Below are positions 1 to 8,854 of a stretch of DNA of 36,013 nucleotides, one piece after another (position 1 is the first letter of the stretch; each line of letters opens with the position of its first letter). Position numbers and translations under genes: made by a program. The DNA comes from an uncultured Prevotella sp. (GTDB taxonomy: Bacteria; Bacteroidota; Bacteroidia; Bacteroidales; Bacteroidaceae), in contig CAMJDL010000035.1 of NCBI GenBank assembly GCA_946404405.1, positions 1-36,013 of the forward strand. The letters run 5' to 3'. The notes beneath the pieces are model-generated. The model was not told where the DNA came from, searched no databases, and saw only the letters and a list, made by a program, of their open reading frames with translations.

Positions 1-2
1 AC

Positions 3-1313
3 ATCACCATTGCCGGACAGACAGCACCAGGCGAGGGCGTCTGCATAGCCGGCGAAACGTTTAATATCGACACGCACGACGTCATCGTGCGCCACATGCG
101 CTTCCGCCGAGGCAAGACGTCGGTATGGAGCCGCGACGACGCCTTTGGCGGCAATCCTGTTGGAAACATCATGATAGACCACTGTTCGTGCGAATGGGGG
201 CTGGACGAGAACATCTCGTTCTACCGACACATGGTGGACATGAAAGATGGCAAAGACAGACAGAAGATGCCAACCGTCAACGTCACCATCCAGAACACCA
301 TTTCGGCCAAGGCCTTGGACAACTGGAACCACTCGTTCGGGTCGACCATCGGTGGCGAGAACACCACCTTTATGCGCAATCTGTGGGCATCGAACACAGG
401 ACGTAACCCGTCAATAGGCTGGGGCGGCGTCTTCAACTTCGTCAACAATGTCGTCTTCAACTGGCAGCACCGCACAGCCGATGGTGGCGACTTTACCATG
501 ATGTGTAACTTCATCAACAACTACTATAAGCCGGGGCCCGTCACGCCCAAGAACAAACCTATTGCCTACCGTATCGTGAATCCGGAGGGTCGCAGCGGCA
601 AGATGTTGCCCTGGCGACAGTTCGGACGTGTGTATGCCGCAGGCAACATCGTAGAGGGTAACGACGCGGTGACCCGTGACAACTGGGCCGGTGGCATACA
701 GCTGACCGACAAGGACGGCTATAAGGGAACGGACAACGACATGCAGATGATGCGGTCGGACGAGCCTTTTGAGATGGCACCCCTGACGGTCATGGGGGCT
801 GAAGAGACGTTGCCGTGGGTGCTCGATCATGTAGGTGCCACTTTACCCTGCCGCGACATCGTGGATCAGCGTGTCATAGAAGAGGTACGTACAGGTGTAC
901 CATATTACGTGAAGGACTATGAGAAGAAGGTAAGGGACACTCCATACGGCGACATGTGGGGTCTGCATCCTAATTCGCAAAACGAGCAGGGACTGTTCCG
1001 GCATCGTCACCTGCCCAACGACTCGTACCGACAGGGCATCATCACCGACCCGCGACAGATGGGTGGTTATCCCGAGTATAAGACATGGACGCCATACGTG
1101 GACACTGATATGGACGGAATACCTGACGAATGGGAACGGCGATACGGGCTGAACCCCAACGACCCGACGGATGCCAATGGTGACATCAATGGCGATGGCT
1201 ACACCAATATCGAGAAGTACATCAACGGCATAGACCCGCGCACAAAGACCGATTGGCGTGATTTAAAGAACAATTATGATACATTGACACAAAAATCTAC
1301 CATTTTGGAATAA
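3..1313 (+). CDS. Pectate lyase, family PL1-like, secreted (5' end outside window)
   Basis: The reading frame is open from base 3, so the gene begins upstream of the window and its signal peptide is not visible. The first residues read ITIAGQTAPGEGVCIAGE, a hallmark of Bacteroidetes PL1-type pectate lyases, followed by HMRFRRGK, DHCSCEWGLDEN (the conserved acidic cluster of the parallel beta-helix) and GWGGVFNFVNNVVFNW. PL1 enzymes cleave polygalacturonate by calcium-dependent beta-elimination; the catalytic assignment here comes from the family. The last 70 residues hold DTDMDGIPDEWE and DANGDINGDGYTNIE, calcium-binding type 3 thrombospondin/dockerin-like loops common at the ends of such enzymes. 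A beta-helix lipoprotein and SusC/SusD follow on the same strand, so it is probably part of a pectin utilization operon. Domain boundaries cannot be given for the missing half. Confidence 0.88.
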   Translation: MTIAGQTAPGEGVCIAGETFNIDTHDVIVRHMRFRRGKTSVWSRDDAFGGNPVGNIMIDHCSCEWGLDENISFYRHMVDMKDGKDRQKMPTVNVTIQNTISAKALDNWNHSFGSTIGGENTTFMRNLWASNTGRNPSIGWGGVFNFVNNVVFNWQHRTADGGDFTMMCNFINNYYKPGPVTPKNKPIAYRIVNPEGRSGKMLPWRQFGRVYAAGNIVEGNDAVTRDNWAGGIQLTDKDGYKGTDNDMQMMRSDEPFEMAPLTVMGAEETLPWVLDHVGATLPCRDIVDQRVIEEVRTGVPYYVKDYEKKVRDTPYGDMWGLHPNSQNEQGLFRHRHLPNDSYRQGIITDPRQMGGYPEYKTWTPYVDTDMDGIPDEWERRYGLNPNDPTDANGDINGDGYTNIEKYINGIDPRTKTDWRDLKNNYDTLTQKSTILE

Positions 1314-1411
1314 TATTCCACCCGTTTATGCCAGATAATGCAGAAATTTGCACCATCTTAAAGAACAAAACTACAATATTATAAATAAAACAAACCAAAT
1401 CAAACAAAAAA

Positions 1412-2971
1412 ATGAAAAAACTAACTAATGCTTTATGGCTTTTAGCTATTGGTTGCGGGCTTGCTGGTTGTGCCGAAGGCTACGAGACATCCAGTACAGC
1501 CGATTTGGGTGTTTACAACACGAAGATGGAGACACCCATCCAAGACAGCATCACTTTCAAGGTGAGCACTGACGGTAAGTCGGCAACAATTAGCTGGCCC
1601 ACGGTGGGCGGTGCCGATGGACATGAGGTGACATTCATGAATGTGGATGACCCCGACAACCCAGTGATTATTGATGGTTACGACAAGAAGATTGTCGACG
1701 GATCGAAATTTACCGTCAGCGTAGCTGAGGACTGCAAGTATCAGATGCTGATGCGCACACTTGGCAAGAAGGAATTCGGCAACACCGACGACGAGGTGAC
1801 GCACACCTACGACTTCTCGACACTCGTTCCGTCGGTGGCTACCATCCCCAACGGCAGCGACATCTATGAATTCTTCCAGGAGCATCCGCTGGACTCCAAT
1901 AAGGTGGAGGTGGCTATCGACTTGGAGGCTGGTGGCGAATACACCTTGTCAGGATTGGTAGACTTCAGTCATCACAAACTGACGTTCCGTGGCGACAAGA
2001 TCCGCCGTCCCGTGGTACACATGACTGGCAACGGCCACTTTGAGACCTACTCGACACTGAAGGTGAAGTACATCAACTTCGACATGACGGAGTCGACGGC
2101 AGAAGGCTTCATTGCTATGACGAAGGACAACCTGCCCGACAGCATCAAGACTGACAACCGCCCGGGCTATACGCGTAATGGCAGCCAGATTAAGAACATC
2201 TACATCGTAGAAGACCCCATCTACATAGCCAATTGCTGGTTTAAAAACCTGCCCCATGCCATGCTTTACGGCAACGACGTGAGCTGTGCCTTCTGGTACT
2301 TCACGTTGAGCAACTGTATCGTTCAGATGAACAATACGACGAAATCCAATATAGGCTTCATCAACCTGTACGACAAGAATATGAATGGTAAGTCGGTGAA
2401 GAACATCGTCATCGAGAACAGCACCATTTATAACATCGCAGACAACGCATCGGCCTGCTTCATCCGCTACGCCAACGAATCGAACTCGACGCCAGAGAAG
2501 GTGTATGGTAATGCTACGGCAGTCATGAACAACCACTCGTGGACGTTTACACGCTCGACATTGGCCAACTGCTACTACGACGCAACGGCTGACAACGGCT
2601 GGCGCTTCTGCAACAATGTTGCCATCAGCAAGATGTTTACCCTGAACATCGACCACACCATCTTCTACAACTGCTGTCAGCTGTACCGTATGGACGGCGG
2701 TTCGAAGACCTTCCGTTTCAATTTCTTCTGGAACGACCGTCAGGACGACAAGAACCGTAATAACAAAATTAAGGACTCAGGTAGTGCACCCTTCGCCTCG
2801 GAGTACGACCCCATGTTTGGTGGCAACAATGCCGCTCAGGTGTACAAAGAGCTCGACCTCTCGCAACCTAATGGCGGTGTGAATTTCACGCCCACCGAGT
2901 ATGAGATTGTCACAAACCGTGGTGGAGACCCACGCTGGTTGTCCAATGCTGGAACTGATGATGAAGAATAA
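1412..2971 (+). CDS. Beta-helix lipoprotein with Fn3-like N-terminus (DUF4957/DUF5123 type)
   Basis: A 519-residue lipoprotein. The signal peptide ends in LAGC with the lipidated cysteine at residue 20. Residues about 40-110 look like a fibronectin type III-like sandwich (SATISWPTVGGADGHEVTF). The rest has the repeating short-strand pattern of a right-handed parallel beta-helix (NIVIENSTIYNIAD, FTRSTLANCYYD), as in the DUF4957 and DUF5123 families found in pectin utilization loci. It is probably anchored to the outer membrane and exposed, where it may bind or cut pectin; enzymatic activity is not shown by the sequence. It lies 98 nt after the pectate lyase and 31 nt before SusC on the same strand, consistent with one operon. 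No consensus promoter was found in the 98-nt gap, so transcription probably begins upstream of the window. Confidence 0.8.
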   Translation: MKKLTNALWLLAIGCGLAGCAEGYETSSTADLGVYNTKMETPIQDSITFKVSTDGKSATISWPTVGGADGHEVTFMNVDDPDNPVIIDGYDKKIVDGSKFTVSVAEDCKYQMLMRTLGKKEFGNTDDEVTHTYDFSTLVPSVATIPNGSDIYEFFQEHPLDSNKVEVAIDLEAGGEYTLSGLVDFSHHKLTFRGDKIRRPVVHMTGNGHFETYSTLKVKYINFDMTESTAEGFIAMTKDNLPDSIKTDNRPGYTRNGSQIKNIYIVEDPIYIANCWFKNLPHAMLYGNDVSCAFWYFTLSNCIVQMNNTTKSNIGFINLYDKNMNGKSVKNIVIENSTIYNIADNASACFIRYANESNSTPEKVYGNATAVMNNHSWTFTRSTLANCYYDATADNGWRFCNNVAISKMFTLNIDHTIFYNCCQLYRMDGGSKTFRFNFFWNDRQDDKNRNNKIKDSGSAPFASEYDPMFGGNNAAQVYKELDLSQPNGGVNFTPTEYEIVTNRGGDPRWLSNAGTDDEE

Positions 2972-3002
2972 ATTAGGAATTAGTAATTAGAAATAAGTAA
3001 TT
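2972..3002 (+). repeat. Heptad microrepeat array abutting susC start
   Basis: Four 7-bp units (attagga, attagta, attagaa, ataagta) plus att fill the whole gap between the stop of the lipoprotein gene and the ATG of susC. No purine-rich ribosome binding site is present. The same array, with nearly the same units in the same order, precedes the downstream susD. Confidence 0.85.
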
Positions 3003-6000
3003 ATGATTACCAAGATAAACAAAAGACTGTTGATAACTTTATCATTTATCATTTGTCATTTATCATTTAGCGTAGCGCTGGCGCAAAACCGCCTCGTGAA
3101 AGGTACGGTGGTCGACCAGAACAATGAGCCGATTATCGGTGCTACCATCACCGTGGTTGGTCAGAGTCAGGGAGGAACCGTTACCGATCTGGACGGTAAC
3201 TTTAGCCTGCAAGTTCCTGCTGGCAAGAAAATCAAGGTCAGTTACATCGGCTGTCAGCCACAGACTGTGAGTAAGCTGGATGGTAACGTCAAAATCGTGA
3301 TGCAAGAGGATGAAAATACCCTTGACGATGTTGTCGTAGTGGGTTACGGTGCCCTGAAGCAGAAGAATGTGACGGGTGCCGTCGAAGTCATTAACCCCGA
3401 GGAGTTGAAAGACCTCAACGTCACCAACCTGTCCGAGGCACTGATTGGTCTGTCGCCCTCGCTGCACGTATCGATGCCGTCGACAGGACGTCCGGGTGAG
3501 AATGCCACCATCACCATCCGTTCGGCCCGTGATGCTGTGGCCTTGATTCCAAAAACCGACATGACTGGTGCCGCCGTTGGTGCCAACATCGACCCTCGCC
3601 CCTTGTACGTCATCGACGACTTCGTTTATCAGGACGGTGACAAGGGTGAGGAGGAGTTCAACAACCTTGATGTCGACGAGGTAGAGAGCATCACCATCCT
3701 GAAGGATGCCGAGGCTGCCGTCTATGGTGCCTATGGTGCCTATGGTGTCATCCTTGTGAAGACCAAGCGTGGTAAGGCTGGTAAGCCCCGCATCTCATAT
3801 CAGACGCAGTTGGGTTGGGTAGATGCCATCAAGCATGCCGACATGTTGGACGGCTACAACTACGGTCGTATATATAATGCCGCCAAGGTTGCCAATGCCC
3901 TGCAGAACCCCAACAAGACGATAGACCGTCGCATCGACCTGTTCCAGGCTGACGAGTTGGAGGCTATGAAGAATACCAACTACAACCTGTTGGATGACTA
4001 TTGGAGCAGCTCGCTGTCGCAGCGCCACAGCATCAATGTCAATGGTGGTAACGACAAGGCCACCTACTTTGCCGGTGTCACCTACCAGACTCAGGACGGT
4101 AACATCGGTAAGTTGGACTACAACCGCTGGAACTACCGTGCGGGCATCACTGCCAATATCAATAAGTACGTAAAGGCTACGCTCTCCGTCAGTGGCGACG
4201 ACTCTAAGAAGAACATGCACATGACATCTTCGGGCGGTGCCAATGAGGAGGACTACGTCTACATGCTGAAGAACCCGTCGTACGTGCCCGACAACATCAA
4301 TGGATACCCCATCTACCATTCGGGTATGGAGAACGACCCATCGTTCAAGAACTACTATAACTACAAGTCGCTCTATAACTCCATCAACAACCGCGAGCAG
4401 AACTCGAACTCGATGTCTATCCAAGGCACACTGGAGGCCGACTTCGGTTTCATCAAGCCCCTGAAAGGACTGCGTGCCCGTCTGACTTATTCGCGTAATG
4501 TGAGTAACAATCACGACAACCGCATCCGTATGGAGAATATCGTCTATCGTGTAAAAAATCGTGGCGGTTCGGGCAACCACCTCTACGTGACCGATCCCAA
4601 TCAGATTATCGACAACGACCCGCTGGTAGACTACGACGAAACCACACTCGAAGGTTTCCGCTATACTTCGTTCGAGAATCTGGAGAAGCGCGTGTTGAAC
4701 GACGGTCAGAACTCGTACATCCAGAACACCATGACACGCAACACCAGCTATCAGCTGAATTTCATGCTGATGTACGGACGAAAGTTCGGCAAACACGACG
4801 TCAGTGGTACCTTCTCCATAGAGCGTGGCGAGAACGAGGGTTTCAACCAGTACACCTCGGCAACACATCCCCTGCCGTTCACCGACGGTACCAGCAACTC
4901 GCTGGCCGACGACACCCAGAAGGAAGCCACCTGGGGTAAAACCGATGGTGGTAACCTGGCCTATATCGGACGTCTGAACTATTCGTACGCCGATAAGTAC
5001 CTCTTCCAGTTCCTGATTCGCTCGCAGGCCTCTGCCGCTAAGTTTGCCCCCGAAAACTATTGGGGAGCATTCCCCAGCTTCTCGGCTGGTTGGGTGGTCA
5101 GCGAAGAGCCATGGTTCCCCAAGCAGAAGTGGAAGATTGACTTCCTGAAGATTCGTGCCTCATGGGGTATCATGGGCCGCGACAATGTTGATGCCTGGCG
5201 TTGGCTGCAGCTCTATTCCTACAACTCAACGCGCAGCTCTATCTTTGGTACCGACATAACCAAGGAGTCGGCACGTGCCTTCCAGTTACCGGAAAAGAGC
5301 GGTACCAACCGCAACCTGCACTGGGACAAGAACACAAAGACGAACATCGGTCTCGATCTGCGAATGTTGGATGGTCGACTCAGCGTATCGTTTGACTACT
5401 ACTACGACAAGCAGCGCGAGATGTTTGCCACACCAAATGCCAACTTCATGCCTGGTACCGTAGGAACCTATCCTGCTCCTGAGAACTACTCGGAGATGGA
5501 CCTCTGGGGTTACGAGGCCATCGTCGGCTGGCGTCAGCGCATCAATAAAGATATGTACGTGAGCGCACGTCTGGGCTTCTCGTACGACGACAACAAGGTG
5601 CTGAAGATGTATTGGGATACCGACCAGAAGCTGAACAGCATGGTCTATGGCGAGCGCTCCGACCGTGGTTTGTGGGGATACTCCTGCATCGGCATGTTCC
5701 GCTCGTACCAGGAAATCGAGGAGTATTTCCTGAAATATAATATCAAGAGCTACCTTGGTCTGTCGCAGGACAAGGTACATCCAGGCATGCTCATCTATGA
5801 GGATGTTCGTGGACCGAAGGACGAAGACGGCAATTGGACGCCAGCTGACGGTTATGTTGATTCCAACGATATCGTGCAAATCTCGAAGCGCTCCAGCAAT
5901 CCCTACCGTTCGAACCTGAACCTGAACTTCGTATGGAAGTCGTTCTCGCTGAATACCACCATCCAGGCTGAATGGGGTGCCTACACCATGATGCCTGCCA

Positions 6001-6416
6001 TGTATCAGGAATCGTTCAATTCAATGGAGACCACCAACGTGTCGGCCATGTGGAACGACATGTTCATCTACGAGGATGTGTACGATGCTCAGGGACGTGT
6101 CATAGCATATGCCAACCCCAATGGTCGCTGGCCTAACTTTGGCTTCACCTCTGGCAGTGTTAACTCGCAGACCTCTACCTTCTGGCGTATGTCGGCAGCA
6201 GAGATCCTGATTCGTAACCTCACGCTGGCCTATACCTTGCCAAAGAATATTTGCAAGACGATAGGTCTGAATGCGGTTCGCTTCAACATGACCATACAGA
6301 ATGTTATGAGTCTCTACAATGCTTGTCCCGGCGGCTATTGGAACAACTTTGCCGGTAACTACGGCTCGTATCCTGTTACGCGTAAGATTACCTTCGGTAT
6401 GAACGTTACATTTTAA
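3003..6416 (+). CDS. SusC/RagA-type TonB-dependent outer membrane transporter
   Basis: A 1137-residue SusC-family protein that would carry oligosaccharides across the outer membrane using TonB energy. The order is signal peptide (about 1-28, ending in VALAQ), carboxypeptidase-like regulatory domain (about 32-112, KGTVVDQNNEPIIGATI), TonB box region (DDVVVVGYGALKQK), plug (about 120-260) and a beta-barrel ending in phenylalanine (ITFGMNVTF), the usual last strand. There is no extra N-terminal STN domain, so no sign of sigma/anti-sigma signalling. The usual YGARGANGV plug motif is YGAYGAYGV here, encoded by a 9-bp triplication. The hydrophobic core of the signal peptide is encoded by a heptad microrepeat at 3039-3068. 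The susD gene follows after 30 nt. Pectin-derived oligosaccharides are the likely cargo, judged from neighbours only. Confidence 0.95.
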   Translation: MITKINKRLLITLSFIICHLSFSVALAQNRLVKGTVVDQNNEPIIGATITVVGQSQGGTVTDLDGNFSLQVPAGKKIKVSYIGCQPQTVSKLDGNVKIVMQEDENTLDDVVVVGYGALKQKNVTGAVEVINPEELKDLNVTNLSEALIGLSPSLHVSMPSTGRPGENATITIRSARDAVALIPKTDMTGAAVGANIDPRPLYVIDDFVYQDGDKGEEEFNNLDVDEVESITILKDAEAAVYGAYGAYGVILVKTKRGKAGKPRISYQTQLGWVDAIKHADMLDGYNYGRIYNAAKVANALQNPNKTIDRRIDLFQADELEAMKNTNYNLLDDYWSSSLSQRHSINVNGGNDKATYFAGVTYQTQDGNIGKLDYNRWNYRAGITANINKYVKATLSVSGDDSKKNMHMTSSGGANEEDYVYMLKNPSYVPDNINGYPIYHSGMENDPSFKNYYNYKSLYNSINNREQNSNSMSIQGTLEADFGFIKPLKGLRARLTYSRNVSNNHDNRIRMENIVYRVKNRGGSGNHLYVTDPNQIIDNDPLVDYDETTLEGFRYTSFENLEKRVLNDGQNSYIQNTMTRNTSYQLNFMLMYGRKFGKHDVSGTFSIERGENEGFNQYTSATHPLPFTDGTSNSLADDTQKEATWGKTDGGNLAYIGRLNYSYADKYLFQFLIRSQASAAKFAPENYWGAFPSFSAGWVVSEEPWFPKQKWKIDFLKIRASWGIMGRDNVDAWRWLQLYSYNSTRSSIFGTDITKESARAFQLPEKSGTNRNLHWDKNTKTNIGLDLRMLDGRLSVSFDYYYDKQREMFATPNANFMPGTVGTYPAPENYSEMDLWGYEAIVGWRQRINKDMYVSARLGFSYDDNKVLKMYWDTDQKLNSMVYGERSDRGLWGYSCIGMFRSYQEIEEYFLKYNIKSYLGLSQDKVHPGMLIYEDVRGPKDEDGNWTPADGYVDSNDIVQISKRSSNPYRSNLNLNFVWKSFSLNTTIQAEWGAYTMMPAMYQESFNSMETTNVSAMWNDMFIYEDVYDAQGRVIAYANPNGRWPNFGFTSGSVNSQTSTFWRMSAAEILIRNLTLAYTLPKNICKTIGLNAVRFNMTIQNVMSLYNACPGGYWNNFAGNYGSYPVTRKITFGMNVTF

Positions 6417-6446
6417 TTAGGAATTAGTAATTAGAAATTAGAAATT
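6416..6446 (+). repeat. Heptad microrepeat array abutting susD start
   Basis: The units attagga, attagta, attagaa and attagaa plus att run from the last base of the susC stop to the base before the susD ATG. It is almost the same array as at 2972-3002. Both occupy the full leader between co-transcribed genes. Confidence 0.85.
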
Positions 6447-8777
6447 ATGATTACAATTAGCATAAAGAAAATATTCGCAGGCTGTCTTGTTTGCTGCGGT
6501 TTTGCAACAGCGCTTACTTCCTGCAGCGACAGTTTCCTGGCTGACAAGCGTCCATACGGCTCGTTTGGCGAGAACGACGTCTATACCGACTGGGAGTCTG
6601 TTAAACTTCGTCTGAACTATGTCTATCAGGGATCACTGCCCTACTTCCGTGGCTACAACAGCAATGGAGGAAACCAAGGTGGAAATTCCACGTCGACCAA
6701 CGGTCCCAGCGACCAGTGGCCAGTTGGTCTTCCCGACTTTCTCTCCACTCATTGTGACGAGTTTGCCGGCTATGGCAGCAATGGCTATGGCTATCTGTCA
6801 GAACCTAATAAGGATAAGGCATGGGACAACACCAATATCTTTAAGTTCTTCTATACTGGTGTCAACGAAAGCCCTTGGAAGAAGATGCGCGAGTGTACTG
6901 ACGTCATCGTCAAAGTTCGCCAGTACGATGGACTGACTGAGCCCCAGAAAAATTGGGCTGAGGGTCAGGCACGTTTCTTCCGCGCCACCCGTTACTTCCG
7001 TCTGTTCAAGCGCTTCGGCGGCACGCCCATTGTCCGTGGCTTGCAGAGCACGACGCTCAGCGACACCCTTGACCTGCGTATTGCACGCCAATCGACCAAG
7101 GACACCTACGACTTCATGATTGAAGACCTGACTACCGCAGCCTCTATGCTCCCAGCCCGCTGGGAAGAGGAGGCCAACGACTGGGGCCGTGTGACGGCAG
7201 GAACTGCGCTGGCACTGGCAGGCTATATTGCCAACTACTATGCATCGCCCGTCTTCAACCGTCAAGATGAACAGGATCGCTGGCAGGCTGCCTACGAGTT
7301 GAACAAACAGGCACTTGACAAACTGGCTGAGGGACACTTCGGGCTCTCGTACGAAGGTGACCCTGGCACCAATGCATCGAACTGGGCTAAGATATGGTGT
7401 AATATCTATGGTGGTGATAACCTCAATAGCGAGGCCGTCTTTATGGCCAACTGTAACAATGCCGGTGGCGATACCAGCGACCAGCTCTACAACTGTCTGG
7501 AAAACACGCTGCGCCCCTCAAACTGTGGTGGCGGTGGTGGTATCACGCCCTCTGCCGAGATGGTCGATGCCTTCCCCATGGCCGATGGCAAGCGTCCGAC
7601 AGAGGCAGGCGAGTATGCTTACGACAAAAAGCTGTTCTTCCTGAACCGCGATCCGCGATTCTATCGCACCTTCGCCTTCCCTGGCACCGAATGGCGTTTC
7701 CTGGGCAGCATCAGCGGTGACCTGATAGAGACTTGTCCCTATGGTTCTGGTGTCGAGTACCAGTTGCAGCAGTATGCATGGTATCCCTCTGCCGAAGAGG
7801 CCATGGACGATACGCGTAGTGGCTATTTCAGCGATTTGGCTGCCGGCAGCGGCAAGAGCATCTATGTGCGCAAAAAGTCGCAGGACTATGGTCTGGGCAT
7901 GACACCCATGTACGTCTTCGAATCGAACAGCAACGGCTTTGCCCGCAACGGCCAGCCTCTCATTGCTATGCGCTATACGGAGGTGCTGCTTAATTTTGCC
8001 GAGGCTGCCTGCGGTGCTAACCACCTCAGTGAGGCATGGGATGCACTTATCAAGATTCGTCAGCGCGTAGGTTATACGGGCAACTGCGGTCTTGACCCTG
8101 CTATTCAGAGCAGTCGTGCCAAGATGTTCGAAGCTATCCTCTATGAGCGTCGCATCGAGCTGGCCTACGAGGGTAAGCGTTTTGACGACTGTCACCGTTG
8201 GATGCTCTTCGATGGTGGTGTCGGTCAGAGTGAGATTGACGGTGCCCCTGCAACATGGGAGCCAACAGGATGGGGTGGCAACACCTGTGCCTATCTGGGT
8301 GTTACACCGCTCAACGACATTTCCATCCATCGCATTGAGATGTATATCGACCCTGCCGTCTATATGGGTAGCAGAGCGCCTGAGTCCGATCCTTTTACGA
8401 TGGCTACCCCTGTGCTCACCAAACCTAAGGCACTGACGCTGAACGAGGACTTCACCACTACGACCAACATCGAAACAGGTGAAGCCGTATATGCCGATGC
8501 CAATGTCAAGGCGCTGGCAGAGTTCTATCTGAACAACCTTATTCGCAAGGACATCGTCACTCAAAGAACGATGAATGCTGAGGAAACCGACTATGCCAAG
8601 CCCCAGTGGGACAAGAAGTGCTATCTGATGGGACTACAGTCGGGCGACGAATCCAACAATCCCAACGTGGCGCAGACCATCGGATGGAACAGTACCTTTG
8701 GTGGTGCCGGTCGTTTCGACCCGCTGAGTCTGACACCCGATAACAGTTCTAACAAGAATGTGAATACGGGGCAATAA
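6447..8777 (+). CDS. SusD/RagB-type glycan-binding outer membrane lipoprotein
   Basis: A 776-residue SusD-family lipoprotein; the family forms the lid over the SusC transporter and binds the glycan at the cell surface. The signal peptide ends in ALTSC with the lipidated cysteine at residue 26, followed by SDSFL. The start of the mature protein and the helical segments (EGQARFFRATRYFRLFKRFGG; ALALAGYIANYYASPVFN) match the TPR-like core of RagB/SusD proteins. The segment RYTEVLLNFAEAACGANHLSEAW followed by YERRIELAYEGKRFDDCHRW is the typical C-terminal signature. It is somewhat longer than many SusD proteins (500-650 residues), with extra loops around residues 640-720. It sits 30 nt after susC. 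The next gene is on the opposite strand, so this is probably the end of the operon. Confidence 0.95.
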   Translation: MITISIKKIFAGCLVCCGFATALTSCSDSFLADKRPYGSFGENDVYTDWESVKLRLNYVYQGSLPYFRGYNSNGGNQGGNSTSTNGPSDQWPVGLPDFLSTHCDEFAGYGSNGYGYLSEPNKDKAWDNTNIFKFFYTGVNESPWKKMRECTDVIVKVRQYDGLTEPQKNWAEGQARFFRATRYFRLFKRFGGTPIVRGLQSTTLSDTLDLRIARQSTKDTYDFMIEDLTTAASMLPARWEEEANDWGRVTAGTALALAGYIANYYASPVFNRQDEQDRWQAAYELNKQALDKLAEGHFGLSYEGDPGTNASNWAKIWCNIYGGDNLNSEAVFMANCNNAGGDTSDQLYNCLENTLRPSNCGGGGGITPSAEMVDAFPMADGKRPTEAGEYAYDKKLFFLNRDPRFYRTFAFPGTEWRFLGSISGDLIETCPYGSGVEYQLQQYAWYPSAEEAMDDTRSGYFSDLAAGSGKSIYVRKKSQDYGLGMTPMYVFESNSNGFARNGQPLIAMRYTEVLLNFAEAACGANHLSEAWDALIKIRQRVGYTGNCGLDPAIQSSRAKMFEAILYERRIELAYEGKRFDDCHRWMLFDGGVGQSEIDGAPATWEPTGWGGNTCAYLGVTPLNDISIHRIEMYIDPAVYMGSRAPESDPFTMATPVLTKPKALTLNEDFTTTTNIETGEAVYADANVKALAEFYLNNLIRKDIVTQRTMNAEETDYAKPQWDKKCYLMGLQSGDESNNPNVAQTIGWNSTFGGAGRFDPLSLTPDNSSNKNVNTGQ

Positions 8778-8826
8778 AGTGAATAGTGAAACAATATGTA
8801 TTTCGTAGACTAAATAGTTGATTGAT

Positions 8827-8854
8827 AGCTATTAGCTATTAGTTAGTAGTTGAG
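8827..8854. repeat. Heptad microrepeat spanning the 3' end of the regulator gene
   Basis: The units agctatt, agctatt, agttagt and agttgag overlap the stop codon (8832-8834) of the minus-strand regulator and encode its last residues (LLTNS). The gap before it (8778-8826) also contains agtgaat and agtgaaa units directly after susD. Confidence 0.7.

Noticed and set aside
1949..2656. Minus-strand open frame inside the beta-helix lipoprotein gene
   Set aside because: It is antisense to a gene with clear signal peptide and fold pattern, and has no motif of its own.
3795..4868. Long minus-strand open frame inside susC
   Set aside because: It is a shadow of the strongly coding susC frame, with a valine/leucine-rich composition and no family pattern.
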